A stretch of DNA of 49,911 nt, from the NCBI RefSeq assembly GCF_000336755.1, contig NZ_AOLK01000011.1, positions 48,531-98,441 on the forward strand, read 5' to 3'. Below the pieces are notes generated by a model. The model made no database searches. It was not told the origin of the DNA and saw only the letters and a list, made by a program, of their open reading frames with translations. A program made the translations under genes and the position numbers. This document shows, in pieces, positions 23,888 through 32,548 of the stretch. Position 1 is the stretch's first letter; each line of letters starts with the position of its first letter. The DNA comes from Haloferax elongans ATCC BAA-1513. Its GTDB lineage: Archaea; Halobacteriota; Halobacteria; Halobacteriales; Haloferacaceae.

Positions 23888-24586
23888 TCACCGAACCCGA
23901 ACGAGCGTCGCTGCGACTCCTGAGACGACGGTCACGGCGACGACGTGTCCACCAACCGCCACGAGGAGTATCGGTTGGTCCTGAAGAAACGGCACGAGGA
24001 GCAACTGTGCCGCGCCGAATCCAACGTTGAGCAGATTGACTCGTCCGACAGTCTTCGCAGTCGGGTCGTCGAAGCGGTAGCGGAGGACGCCCCAGAGGCC
24101 GACGACCGCCGCCCACCACGACGTTCCGATGCGGTAACAGAGGTCCCAGAGGACGAGCAGCATCAGATAGACGACCACGACTGGTGGTTCTGGGCCGAAC
24201 AGTACCCTCACGAGTGGGACTGCCGTCTGCCGCCCGTCGAAGACGAACAGATGCGTCACGAGCGCGACGAACGCGAGCACCGCTAACACGACTTCGATGC
24301 TCGACCCGAACAGGAGGCGTCGGTAGGGACCCGGCACGGCAGCGGCGCGGGTCAACTGTCCCATTCGGAGCATGACGATGCTCCCGACCGCGGCGACGAC
24401 GACTGCAGCAGTCCCGGCCACCGCCGCGGCCCAGAGGTCGTACACCCACGCGAGAGCGAGGACGGCGACCTCGAAGATAGCGACTTGCAGCGCGATTGCA
24501 CCCGCCTCGCTGATGTTGACGCCCGGAAGTGCGCCGACGATGCTCTCGTAGACCCACGTCTCGCCGTACTCCGGGGCGTCGTTCAT
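23888..24586 (-). CDS. Hypothetical multi-pass membrane protein
   Basis: A 232-residue protein with six to seven hydrophobic segments, e.g. near 27-48, 50-72, 95-113, 130-145, 150-168, 180-200 and 205-228. No motif for transport or enzymatic activity is apparent. The Arg/Trp-containing loops favour an inner-membrane location. Convergent with the DUF5786 gene. The function is unknown. Confidence 0.65.
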   Translation of the reverse strand: MNDAPEYGETWVYESIVGALPGVNISEAGAIALQVAIFEVAVLALAWVYDLWAAAVAGTAAVVVAAVGSIVMLRMGQLTRAAAVPGPYRRLLFGSSIEVVLAVLAFVALVTHLFVFDGRQTAVPLVRVLFGPEPPVVVVYLMLLVLWDLCYRIGTSWWAAVVGLWGVLRYRFDDPTAKTVGRVNLLNVGFGAAQLLLVPFLQDQPILLVAVGGHVVAVTVVSGVAATLVRVR

Positions 24587-24698
24587 ACGCCGCTGGTTAG
24601 GTCCCGTGACTTATCAATCGTCCTGCGTTCTCCTCTCTGAACCCCGTCGTCGCCAGCCATCCACTCGACTGACCGCGACTCACTCGACTGCCTGCGAC

Positions 24699-25631
24699 TC
24701 ACACCGTTTCAGTCGGTGATTCTACGGTGACGGTCGTCTCGTCTTCGGATTCTTCGCCCAGTGCCCGCTCGACTGCCTCGTCGAAGGGCGTCGCCTCGAC
24801 CGAGACGATGTCGCGAATGCGGTCGTCCTGCACCACGACGGGATTCTTCAGTCCCTCGATGAGCGGCCGTGCGACTCCGGCGTCCACGTCGGTCACGAGG
24901 CTAATCCAGTACGACGAGAGCCGCGGCGTCAACACCGGTACCGGAACGATTCGCGGGTCGTGTCCGAGATGGGACCCGACTCGGTGAAGTATCTCGCGGT
25001 AGGTGAGTACCTCCAGGCCGCCGATTTCGTACGTCTCGCCCGCCGTCTCGGGGTAGTCGAGGACGCCGACGAGATAGCCAACCACGTCGGCGATAGCGAT
25101 TGGCTGACAACGCGTTTCGACCCACTGCGGCGTCACCATCAAGGGAAGACGCTTCGCCAGTTGGCGAATCACCTCGAAACTCGCGCTCCCAGCACCGACG
25201 ATGATTGCCGCCCGGAGCGTCGTCAGTTCGAACGCGCCAGATTCGAGGAGGTGTTCCACCTCGCGTCGAGAGCGAAGGTGCGGCGAGAGTCGGTCGCGCT
25301 CTTCGCCGAGGCCGCCGAGATAGACGACTCGCTCGACGCCCGCCGCTGACGCTGTATCCACGAAGTTGCGGGCCGCGAGGCGGTCGCGTTCCTCGAAATC
25401 GCCTCCCGACTGCATCGAGTGGACGAGATAGTACGCGGCGTCGACGCCCTCCATCGCCGGGCCGAGCGAGTCCGATTCGAGCAGGTCGCCCTCGACAACC
25501 TCGACAGCGTCCGGTCCCGTGTACCGACTTGCGTCGCGAACTAACGCGACCACGTCGTGGCCGGCGTCGAGGAGGGCGGGGACGAGGTGCCGACCGACGA
25601 ATCCGGTCGCACCAGTGACGAGCACTCTCAT
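24699..25631 (-). CDS. NAD(P)-binding epimerase/dehydratase-like protein (atypical SDR)
   Basis: A 310-residue protein with an N-terminal Rossmann motif VTGATGFVGRHLVP. The acidic VEGDLLES and YYLVHSM follow in SDR order. The catalytic YxxxK is missing; the corresponding region carries LGGLGEERDRLS, so it may be an atypical SDR (NmrA/ComplexI-type) that binds nucleotide without classic chemistry. Members include chaperone-like, ubiquinone-biosynthesis and regulatory proteins. The C-terminal domain (about 200-285) has a conserved TYREILHRVGSHLG. It stands alone on the strand. Confidence 0.72.
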   Translation of the reverse strand: MRVLVTGATGFVGRHLVPALLDAGHDVVALVRDASRYTGPDAVEVVEGDLLESDSLGPAMEGVDAAYYLVHSMQSGGDFEERDRLAARNFVDTASAAGVERVVYLGGLGEERDRLSPHLRSRREVEHLLESGAFELTTLRAAIIVGAGSASFEVIRQLAKRLPLMVTPQWVETRCQPIAIADVVGYLVGVLDYPETAGETYEIGGLEVLTYREILHRVGSHLGHDPRIVPVPVLTPRLSSYWISLVTDVDAGVARPLIEGLKNPVVVQDDRIRDIVSVEATPFDEAVERALGEESEDETTVTVESPTETV

Positions 25632-25697
25632 GACTCATGCTAACGACACCACAGGTGTTAAAGACTCGTCGCGGGCGGCGGTCGCGCTGTCGGTGAC

Positions 25698-26582
25698 TCA
25701 GTTTTCCTGCCGGATGGCGTCCCAACCAGGCGTCTCGGGAGCACCGCGTGCGACTTCGACGTCCGCCGGGTCGGGTGCGTCGACCGCGTCCTCACCGAGC
25801 ACAGTTGCCGCCTCGACCCACGTCTCGAACGCGTCTCCGGCCCACGAGTCGGCTTCGAGTGTTCGTTCGCGGGCGTCGCGGGCGCGTTCGTCGTCGACTT
25901 CGGTCGAACCCGGGTGCGAGCCGACCGCGACGCCGACGAACTCGGCTCTGTCGGCCTCGGTCAGAGAGCGCGTTCGGAGTCGTTCGACCACGCCGTCCAG
26001 ACGTTCAGGCTCGGGGTGGACGAACAGTTTCGCCCCGAGCGCGTGGGGACCGAGCAGGAGGCCCTGGTGGTTCTCTGGCGGCGTGTCGTCGAGCAGGCGG
26101 TCGCCACCGTGGATTCGCTCGACGCGTTCGCACTCGGTCTCTTTGTCGAGCACGAGGTTGTGACCGGGGTACTCCGAACACTCGGCGGGGTACAGGTCCG
26201 ACTCGTGGATGCGACACTGGAGGGTATCGGGGTCGAGAAAGACACAGCTGCGCAGCCACGTCCGCTCGATACCGAACGGGGAGACGGGCTTCGGCGGCTT
26301 TCGCATTCCGACGAAGAACGCCGGTTTCCCGTGTATCGCAGCTACCTCGATGTCGTCGATTTCGACGCCCTCACCCGGCGCTGCTTCCCAGAGTCGCGGC
26401 GTCAACACGTCTCCGAGACCGGCGTCGACGAACTCGCGCACTTCGTCGCGCGTCAGGGGCACGAGATTGTAGGTGTCGTCGAGTGGTGCCCGCGGTCCGC
26501 GGCGCTCGTGGTCCAGCGTGACGGGCGAAACTGGTCGCCAGTCGATACAGCACCCAGCACAATCCTCACAATCGACACGCAT
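25698..26582 (-). CDS. YkgJ-family cysteine cluster protein
   Basis: A 294-residue soluble protein. The N-terminal signature DCEDCAGCCIDW has four cysteines; the second part, RSCVFLDPDTLQCRIHESD and YPAECSEYP, supplies three more. Members may bind zinc or an Fe-S cluster and act in metal handling or rRNA-related tasks, without proof. The C-terminal third (about 190-294) is an acidic extension not typical of the short bacterial proteins. The start at 26582 was chosen because it begins directly before the cysteine motif; the long frame to 26702 is atypical. Confidence 0.8.
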   Translation of the reverse strand: MRVDCEDCAGCCIDWRPVSPVTLDHERRGPRAPLDDTYNLVPLTRDEVREFVDAGLGDVLTPRLWEAAPGEGVEIDDIEVAAIHGKPAFFVGMRKPPKPVSPFGIERTWLRSCVFLDPDTLQCRIHESDLYPAECSEYPGHNLVLDKETECERVERIHGGDRLLDDTPPENHQGLLLGPHALGAKLFVHPEPERLDGVVERLRTRSLTEADRAEFVGVAVGSHPGSTEVDDERARDARERTLEADSWAGDAFETWVEAATVLGEDAVDAPDPADVEVARGAPETPGWDAIRQEN

Positions 26583-26658
26583 GCCATAGAAATTACACGT
26601 CGATGGACATGAACCCCTCGGCGGGGTGTTTTTCCCGCCGCGTCTCCTCTCCCGGTGT

Positions 26659-26862
26659 ATGGCTTCAGAACCGTGTGACGTCTGCGGGAAGCGCGTCCGC
26701 ATCGCCGGCGGTATCGGCGACCTGTGGAACTTTCCGACCTCCTCGTCGGGCGGGATGACGCTCGAACTCGTCGACGGGTCCGAGCACTTCCTCTGTTTCG
26801 AGTGTATGGAGCGCCTTCCGGGCGACCGCGAACCGACGGCCGAAGACGTGGCGGCGCTGTAA
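26659..26862 (+). CDS. DUF7561-like zinc-finger miniprotein
   Basis: A 67-residue protein with two CxxC pairs, CDVCGKRV and CFECMERL, which would bind one zinc. The intervening loop includes GGIGDLWNFPTSSSGG. Conserved in haloarchaea; function unknown. The gene ends 63 bases before the start of an XPD/DinG-type helicase on the same strand, hinting at a shared transcript, although that gene has its own TTTAG box. It is divergent from the YkgJ-type gene, with 76 bases between the start codons. Confidence 0.75.
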   Translation: MASEPCDVCGKRVRIAGGIGDLWNFPTSSSGGMTLELVDGSEHFLCFECMERLPGDREPTAEDVAAL

Positions 26863-26925
26863 CTGTCTTCCTGTCGAACCGTCGGGGAGCGGTGGATTTA
26901 GGCCCGCCCACCGACAGGAACCATC

Positions 26926-28833
26926 GTGGACCCGTCGCGTATCATCGACTCGTTTCCGGCTCCTGAGTATCGTGGGAATCAGGAGCGTGCACTGCGCGAC
27001 ATTCGAGACGCCTTCGCCGACGGCAACGACGTGGTGTTGGTTCGCGCGCCGACCGGGAGTGGCAAGTCGCTCCTCGCGCGTTCTATCGCGGGCGCGGCCC
27101 GGACCGTCGAGGAGGCGACGCCCGCGCAGGCGACAGACGCCTACTACACGACGCCGCAGGTGTCGCAACTCGACGACGTAGCCGAAGACGACCTGCTTTC
27201 TGACCTCAAGATAATCCGCGGGAAGTCGAACTACAACTGCATCATCCGCGGGGAGGAAGACACGCCGGTCGACCGCGCCCCCTGCGCCCGTGAGCGCGGA
27301 TTCGACTGTTCCATTCGGCATCGGTGTCCGTACTTTTCGGACCGCGCTATCGCCTCGAATCGCCAGATTGCGGCGATGACGCTCGCGTACTTCATGCAGA
27401 CCGCTGGGTCGGATGTGTTCCGAAAGCGCGACGTGGTCGTCATCGACGAGGCCCACGGGCTGGCCGAGTGGGCCGAGATGTACGCAACTATCGACCTGAA
27501 ACCTCGGACAGTCCCGATTTGGGACGATATCGGCGTTCCTGACCTCTCCGAGGCGGGCGACCCCGTCGAGCGGGCTGCACGATTCGCCGAAACTGTCGCT
27601 GGCGTCTGCGAGCGGGCGAAAGACGAGTTGCTGGCGAAGCCCGAGTTGACGCCCGAAGAGGCGGCCCGACGCGACCGCCTCCAGGAACTCCGCGGCGAAC
27701 TCAACTGGTTCGTCGAGGACTACCGCGACCCGCAGAGTCCGACGACGTGGGTCGTCGACCAGCACGACGGCGAGGGGTCGCCTATCGCCATCAAGCCGCT
27801 CGACCCGGCGAAGTACCTCAAACACACCGTCTGGGACCGCGGAAACAGGTTCGCGCTCCTGTCGGCGACCATCCTGAACAAGGCAGCGTTCTGTCGGTCG
27901 GTCGGCCTCGACCCCTCGAACGTCGCGCTCGTGGACGTGGGCCACACTTTCCCGGTCGAGAACCGACCCCTGTACAACGTCGCCCAGGGGAAGATGACCT
28001 ACGAACACCGCGACGAGACGCTCCCCAAAATCGCCCGCCTCATCGTTCGCCTGATGGCGAAACACCCCGACGAGAAGGGCCTGATTCACTGTCACTCGTA
28101 TGCGATTCAGGCCGAACTTCGCCGCCGACTCGCCGAGATGGGACTCGGCAATCGAATCCACGGTCACGACCGGGAGAACCGCAACGCCGAGTTAGAGACG
28201 TGGAAGGCGACCGACCGCCCCGAGGTGTTCCTCTCGGTCAAGATGGAGGAGGCACTGGACCTGAAAGGCGACCTCTGTCGGTGGCAGGTGCTCTGTAAAG
28301 CGCCGTATCTCAACACGAACGATTCGCGCGTCGCCCGCCGTCTCGAAGACGGTCAGTGGTCGTGGTACCGTCGCGCCGCGCTCCGAACCGTGATTCAGGC
28401 GTGCGGCCGGGTCGTTCGCGCCCCCGACGACTACGGCGACACCTACGTCGCCGACAGCAGTCTGTTGCAGTTGTTCGAAAAGACGCGCCACGACATGCCC
28501 GACTGGTTCGCCGAACAGGTCGACCGGATGTCGAAACCGGACCTCCCCGAGTTCGACCCCGTCGCTGCCGGGGGTCGGGGAAGTAATGCGACGCAGGGCC
28601 AGTCGGGATTCGGTGGCCAGTCGTCGGGGCAGTCGAGGGACGGGACTGGAACCGGGTCGAGCGCGACGAACTCGGCCAGTAGTCGGTCCTCGGATGGGCA
28701 GTCATCAGGTGGCCAATCTGGGAGCAGTGGTCGCTCTCGTGGCGGCTCTCGCGACGGTCGCAGTCGCTCGGAGTCGGATTCGAACGACGGTGGTCGCGGG
28801 GACCATCCGCTTTCTGACGTCTGGGGCGAGTGA
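26926..28833 (+). CDS. XPD/DinG-family iron-sulfur DNA helicase
   Basis: A 635-residue superfamily 2 helicase. Walker A VRAPTGSGKSLL (39-50), the Fe-S domain cysteines C105, C120, C128 and C134, and the DEAH box at 174-177 (VIDEAHG) are in the order of Rad3/XPD and DinG. Motif VI, VIQACGRVVRAPDDYG, is present. The cysteine spacing (x14, x7, x5) differs from Sulfolobus XPD. The last 90 residues are Ser/Gly/Gln/Arg-rich and predicted disordered. The start is GTG at 26926, supported by TTTAG 28 bases upstream. It probably works in nucleotide excision repair or replication restart. SufU/SufS genes lie 7-9 kb away and could supply the cluster. Confidence 0.88.
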   Translation: MDPSRIIDSFPAPEYRGNQERALRDIRDAFADGNDVVLVRAPTGSGKSLLARSIAGAARTVEEATPAQATDAYYTTPQVSQLDDVAEDDLLSDLKIIRGKSNYNCIIRGEEDTPVDRAPCARERGFDCSIRHRCPYFSDRAIASNRQIAAMTLAYFMQTAGSDVFRKRDVVVIDEAHGLAEWAEMYATIDLKPRTVPIWDDIGVPDLSEAGDPVERAARFAETVAGVCERAKDELLAKPELTPEEAARRDRLQELRGELNWFVEDYRDPQSPTTWVVDQHDGEGSPIAIKPLDPAKYLKHTVWDRGNRFALLSATILNKAAFCRSVGLDPSNVALVDVGHTFPVENRPLYNVAQGKMTYEHRDETLPKIARLIVRLMAKHPDEKGLIHCHSYAIQAELRRRLAEMGLGNRIHGHDRENRNAELETWKATDRPEVFLSVKMEEALDLKGDLCRWQVLCKAPYLNTNDSRVARRLEDGQWSWYRRAALRTVIQACGRVVRAPDDYGDTYVADSSLLQLFEKTRHDMPDWFAEQVDRMSKPDLPEFDPVAAGGRGSNATQGQSGFGGQSSGQSRDGTGTGSSATNSASSRSSDGQSSGGQSGSSGRSRGGSRDGRSRSESDSNDGGRGDHPLSDVWGE

Positions 28834-28920
28834 TTACAGCGCGAAGCTAACCGCGTAGAACAGCGACGACCCCAGCATCAGCGCGACGAGTGTCAGCGCG
28901 AGCAGTTGCTGTTTGTCCAT
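28834..28920 (-). CDS. 28-residue single-helix membrane microprotein
   Basis: ATG at 28918-28920 to TAA encodes MDKQQLLALTLVALMLGSS followed by LFYAVSFAL. The first five residues are polar and the rest forms one hydrophobic helix. The gene abuts the helicase stop codon, with no intervening base, and is convergent. The same pattern MDKQQLLAL-like followed by one helix is known from haloarchaeal small proteins. It could be a membrane regulator or a small subunit. It is too short for most ORF callers. Confidence 0.65.
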   Translation of the reverse strand: MDKQQLLALTLVALMLGSSLFYAVSFAL

Positions 28921-29305
28921 GGACGTACGACGTGGCTGGGGAGAAATGAACGCTTCGGCACGATTCGCAGGTGTGATAACGGAAACATGGCTGGGTTTGC
29001 TCCTGCAGAGCGTCCATCTCTTTTGAGATTCTAGTTGACTCGACTCTGAGTACTGCTTCCTCTCTCAGTGTGCCAATTGTGTTATTTGTTACCATTCGAC
29101 TACCGATGCAATAATTCCCGCCCGTCCAAGAGTGTCGAGAACTCCCGGACGAATCTTCAATGGTTGTTAATGTGTTTGTGGGTGTGTGGCTAGAATCTCT
29201 GATTTATATCCTGTATGTAAACCAAATGCGCTGAGTAGTTTGTGTTTGATATGCTTTCTCACGAAATAGTTAACACCAATGCTACTGATACTCTGTGTAT
29301 CGGCC
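28921..29305. other. AT-rich intergenic region
   Basis: 385 bases that contain no convincing gene. Its 3' part (about 29,160-29,300) is the most AT-rich of the neighbourhood. I see no tRNA. The promoter of the HTH gene at 29306 must lie in the last 40 bases. Confidence 0.5.
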
Positions 29306-29497
29306 ATGCACTCTACCGCACTCGCCTCGGCGATCACACTGTATCGCAGCGGGACACTCACACTATCGCAGGCGGCCGCCCGCTCCGGCTACTCTGAGGA
29401 CGAACTCGTCGTCGCCCTCCAACGCCACGGTGTGACGGTGCGCGAGGACACGCCCGCGACGGCGGTCTCTTCCGACAGCCCCGCCCGCGCGGACTAA
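29306..29497 (+). CDS. Small helix-turn-helix protein (DUF7317-like)
   Basis: A 63-residue protein. The core TLTLSQAAARSGYSEDELVV is a typical helix-turn-helix with the turn at GYSED, followed by the recognition-like helix LVVALQRHG. The first half ALASAITLYRSG and the C-terminus rich in Asp/Ser suggest a compact DNA-binding domain. It resembles UPF0175-type regulators. No partner gene lies on the strand. The region upstream is unusually AT-rich. Confidence 0.65.
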   Translation: MHSTALASAITLYRSGTLTLSQAAARSGYSEDELVVALQRHGVTVREDTPATAVSSDSPARAD

Positions 29498-29551
29498 CGA
29501 TACCTCTCGGTTTCGATATCTCGACGTTCGTTAGCTGACGGCTCGTTCCTG

Positions 29552-29587
29552 TTCTGTTCTCGCTGCAAATTCTGCTCTCGCTGCAAA
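29552..29587. repeat. Two tandem 18-bp repeats
   Basis: Copy 1 at 29552-29569 and copy 2 at 29570-29587 differ at one base (T to C). They lie between convergent genes and are followed by AAAAAG. Function is unknown; a slippage product is likely. Confidence 0.6.
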
Positions 29588-29662
29588 AAGAGCGCACTGC
29601 CGCCCGCTCGTATCTTCCCGCCTCCTCGCCCTCGTTGGTCTCGGTACCGTTCTTCGGTCTGC

Positions 29663-30793
29663 TTACTCCTCGTCTTCGTCCTCGACTGCCTCGTCCGGTA
29701 GGATGTGCAGGCCAGATTGGCTCTTGAGGACGGGAACCATCGCAGCGTCGGGGTCGAAGTAGTCCGGTCGCGGGATGGTCTTCGACTCGAACGTCTCGGG
29801 GTCGAGAACCTGCACCGCGTGTTCGTCTTCGACCGTCACGACGGTCGTTTCTTCGGCGTCGTCGATAGAACCGAGATGCTCGGCCTCTGGTCGCTCACCG
29901 TCCTCGAACTCCGACTCGTACAGGTCGCCTGAGGTGAGGCGCATCCCCTTGAGTCGGCCGCGGTTGCTCCGCACGAGCACCGGCCCGTCGCCGTCTTCGG
30001 GGTCGATAATGTCGCCGGGGGTGTACCGCGGCAGGCGGGCGACGAATGTGACGCGGTAGACCTCGTTGCCGTCGCCGTCCTCCGTGACGAGCGTCGGGTG
30101 TTCCTCGATGGTGCCGCCGAAGCGTTCGCGAATCTGCTTTGCGACCCCACTTCCCATCTTGTTGGTCGAAATCTTGATGTTCGGGCCGTTGGGCGTCCGC
30201 TTGATACTCGAAATGAACGCGTCTCGGTCGCCTTTGTCCTCGCGCTCTGCGATGTATGACTCGGCGATTTCGATAGCTGTCTCGGCCTCTTCGGTCGTAG
30301 GCGTCCGGTCGTCGGCGCGGACCTGCACGAGACTGGCGAAGTAGCCGCCGGCAATGCGGCCGCAGCGCTGGCACGTCTCGCGTGCGATGCTCACCGGGAC
30401 GATAGCCGTCTCTTCGACCGGCGTGTCGCGGACGACGCCAGAGAAATGGCAGTGCATCCGGATGTTGTTCTGGTCGACCTGCTCGGGTTCGACGCCCCAG
30501 CGTACGTCCTGGGCGTTGACGTGGACGCCGAGGGCGTTCGACACCTCTTCGATGGCGATGTCGGTGTAGTCGCGTGCGCCGACATCGACCCAGCGGTTAC
30601 CGCGTTCGATTGCACCGCACTGGGCACACACGCGGACCTGCACTTTCTCGGGGGCATCCACGAGTTCGAAGTCGTCGAAGTAACACGAATCACAGAGGAC
30701 GTCGTCGCGCTCGCGGGGCATCCCGGGAAGCGGTTCGTCTCGCTCCGGAATAGGGTCCCCACAGCGGGGACAGAAGTCGCGGGAATCGCTCAT
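29663..30793 (-). CDS. NMD3-like 60S export/ribosome biogenesis protein, archaeal
   Basis: A 376-residue homologue of the eukaryotic NMD3 N-terminal region. Zinc-binding cysteine pairs: FCPRCGDP with C8/C11, CDSCYF with C34/C37, CAQCGAI with C56/C59 and CQRCGRIAGG near 140. After them come a helical region with TEEAETAIEIAESYIAERED and a barrel-like C-terminal domain ending in an acidic tail. In eukaryotes NMD3 takes the 60S subunit out of the nucleus; in archaea a role in large-subunit maturation is inferred. The gene is monocistronic on its strand. Confidence 0.85.
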   Translation of the reverse strand: MSDSRDFCPRCGDPIPERDEPLPGMPRERDDVLCDSCYFDDFELVDAPEKVQVRVCAQCGAIERGNRWVDVGARDYTDIAIEEVSNALGVHVNAQDVRWGVEPEQVDQNNIRMHCHFSGVVRDTPVEETAIVPVSIARETCQRCGRIAGGYFASLVQVRADDRTPTTEEAETAIEIAESYIAEREDKGDRDAFISSIKRTPNGPNIKISTNKMGSGVAKQIRERFGGTIEEHPTLVTEDGDGNEVYRVTFVARLPRYTPGDIIDPEDGDGPVLVRSNRGRLKGMRLTSGDLYESEFEDGERPEAEHLGSIDDAEETTVVTVEDEHAVQVLDPETFESKTIPRPDYFDPDAAMVPVLKSQSGLHILPDEAVEDEDEE

Positions 30794-30860
30794 TGGAGGG
30801 CATAGACAGTTGTGCCGCTTAAGTTCCGCGTCACAGTCGCGCTGGCTCCAGCGTGCGGCT

Positions 30861-31481
30861 CTAGTCGAGGTACGCGGCGGCTTCCTCGTCTGTCACTTGC
30901 GTAAAGTCACGGTAGAACGCGCCGACCGCGCCGAACGCCTCCGGCGAGTCGATTGTCACGACGTCGTCGCACTCCGACTCCAACTCGGTGACGGTGCTCG
31001 GCGGTCCGACTGGAACCGCGAGCACGACGTGTGTTGCCCCGCCAGCGACGACTTGCCGGAGGCAGGCCCGTGCTGTCGCGCCGGTCGCGACCCCGTCGTC
31101 GACGACCACGACGCGCTTGCCCTCGACGTCTGGGAGCGGGTCGCCGCCGCGGTACATCGACACTTTCTCTCTGGCCGCTTCGGCCTCGCGCTCGCGCTCG
31201 CGTTCGAGATAGTCGTCGTCCACGCTGAGATAGGAGACGAGGTCCTCGTTCCACCACGCGCTCCCGTCGCCGGCGACGGCTCCGACCGCGAGTTCCGGGT
31301 TTCCGGGCGCGCCGACTTTGGACGCGACGACCACGTCGAGCGGCGCTCTGAGTCGGTCGGCCACCTCGCGGGCGACCGGGAGTCCTCCCCGCGGAATACC
31401 GAGAACGAGGTCTGCCTCGGTTTCCCGGTCGTCGAGCAGGTCGGCCAGCCTGCGGCCAGCGTCTTCTCTGTCGGCGAACAT
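30861..31481 (-). CDS. Phosphoribosyltransferase-family protein
   Basis: A 206-residue type I PRTase. The PRPP loop VVVVDDGVATGATARA carries the paired acids and the T/G loop; N-terminal LGIPRGGLPVAREVADRL is the usual start. Substrate cannot be read from the sequence; members of this group are often erythromycin-esterase-associated or of unknown base. A helical insertion ending in EREREREAEAAREK sits between strands. It begins 80 bases from the stop of the epimerase gene (31562) and on the same strand, so an operon is possible. Confidence 0.82.
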   Translation of the reverse strand: MFADREDAGRRLADLLDDRETEADLVLGIPRGGLPVAREVADRLRAPLDVVVASKVGAPGNPELAVGAVAGDGSAWWNEDLVSYLSVDDDYLEREREREAEAAREKVSMYRGGDPLPDVEGKRVVVVDDGVATGATARACLRQVVAGGATHVVLAVPVGPPSTVTELESECDDVVTIDSPEAFGAVGAFYRDFTQVTDEEAAAYLD

Positions 31482-31561
31482 ATCTGCATGGACCTACGCG
31501 CCCGGCTGTCAAAACGGTGTGTCCCGATTTCCGCTGTTTTTCGCCGTCTCTCGGCGGTCGC

Positions 31562-32452
31562 TCAGGTCCAGAGCGTCGGCTCCGAAACCTCGGCGTCGGC
31601 GGCGTCGCGCCACGAATATTCCGGCACCCAATCGAATAACTCGGCGGCTTTCGCTGTCGAGAGCGCTGATTCTTCGCCATCGAGAGTACAGTCATCTGGC
31701 AGTTCTCCCCAGAACTCCTCGACTGCGTCAGCGGTCGCCCGCCCCAGATACGTCTCCGCGGCCGCGGCGTGGACTGCCTCGTGGCCGTCGACAGGGTGTT
31801 CGAGGGCTGCGGCGACCAACCCCGCAACGTCGCGCACGTCCACGTAGGACCAGCAGTTGCCCGCACCGCCCGCGAGGTCACCCGATTCGGCGATGTCGCG
31901 GCAGTTGTACTCGCCGGGGTACTGAATCCACGACGGCCGGATGGCGCAGGTCGAGGCGTCGTGCTTGCGGGCGACCATCCTCGACACCTCCTCGCCCGCG
32001 ACTTTGGCGGTCCCGTACGGGTCTTCGGGCCGAAGTGGATGGTCTTCGGTGATGGGCAGGAAGTCGGGAAGCGGCGTCTCCTCGGCGAAGGCGAAGCCGT
32101 AGGCACTCTCGGACGAGGCCCAAACGATTCGCGCGTCGGCGCGAGCGGCCGCAACGAGGGCGTTGTAGGTCGATTCGACGTTGGTCTCGAAGACGCGACT
32201 TCCGGCGTGGCGCGTCGGCGAGGGAATTGCCGCCCAGTGGACCACGGCGTCGGGGTCGCACTCGGCAACGAGGTCGACAACCTCGCCCACGTTCGTCAGG
32301 TCGGCGGCCCGAAAGTCGAGGTTTTCGCGGGCGTCGACTTCGAAACCGGGGTGGTCGAGGTCGACAGCGACGACCTCGTAGTCCTCGGCGAGTCGGTCGG
32401 TAATCCAGCGCCCGGAGCGCCCGAGTGCGCCGGTGACGATGACGGTTTCCAT
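31562..32452 (-). CDS. NAD-dependent epimerase/dehydratase (extended SDR)
   Basis: A 296-residue SDR. Motifs: VTGALGRSGRWI for NAD binding, AVDLDHPG for the NAD-specific acid, VVHWAAIPSP, ASSESAYG with the catalytic serine, and DPYGTAKVAGE with the YxxxK pair. The C-terminal substrate region has SWSYVDVRDVAGLV-like sequence and a Trp-rich end. The likely substrate is a nucleotide sugar or an aldose, but this cannot be fixed. Its first codon is followed on the opposite strand by HtpX (97 bases). Start ATG at 32452 is well placed. Confidence 0.85.
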   Translation of the reverse strand: METVIVTGALGRSGRWITDRLAEDYEVVAVDLDHPGFEVDARENLDFRAADLTNVGEVVDLVAECDPDAVVHWAAIPSPTRHAGSRVFETNVESTYNALVAAARADARIVWASSESAYGFAFAEETPLPDFLPITEDHPLRPEDPYGTAKVAGEEVSRMVARKHDASTCAIRPSWIQYPGEYNCRDIAESGDLAGGAGNCWSYVDVRDVAGLVAAALEHPVDGHEAVHAAAAETYLGRATADAVEEFWGELPDDCTLDGEESALSTAKAAELFDWVPEYSWRDAADAEVSEPTLWT

Positions 32453-32519
32453 GCTTGATGATGGGCCGCTGGTCTGCTAAATCTGGCCCCATATGTTAGC
32501 TCATCTCACTCCAACAGCG

Positions 32520-32526
32520 TTTATTA
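32520..32526 (+). promoter_or_regulatory. Box A for htpX
   Basis: TTTATTA ends 23 bases before the ATG at 32549, the distance seen for leaderless transcripts in this window. Confidence 0.5.
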
Positions 32527-32548
32527 GCCGGATTACTAATCACGCCCT

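Noticed and set aside
26665-28167. 500-codon minus-strand frame opposite the helicase
   Set aside because: Shadow of the helicase; the plus strand has Walker A, DEAH and Fe-S cysteines.
29167-29361. 64-codon minus frame in the AT-rich gap
   Set aside because: AT-rich with atypical composition and it overlaps the better supported HTH gene on the other strand.
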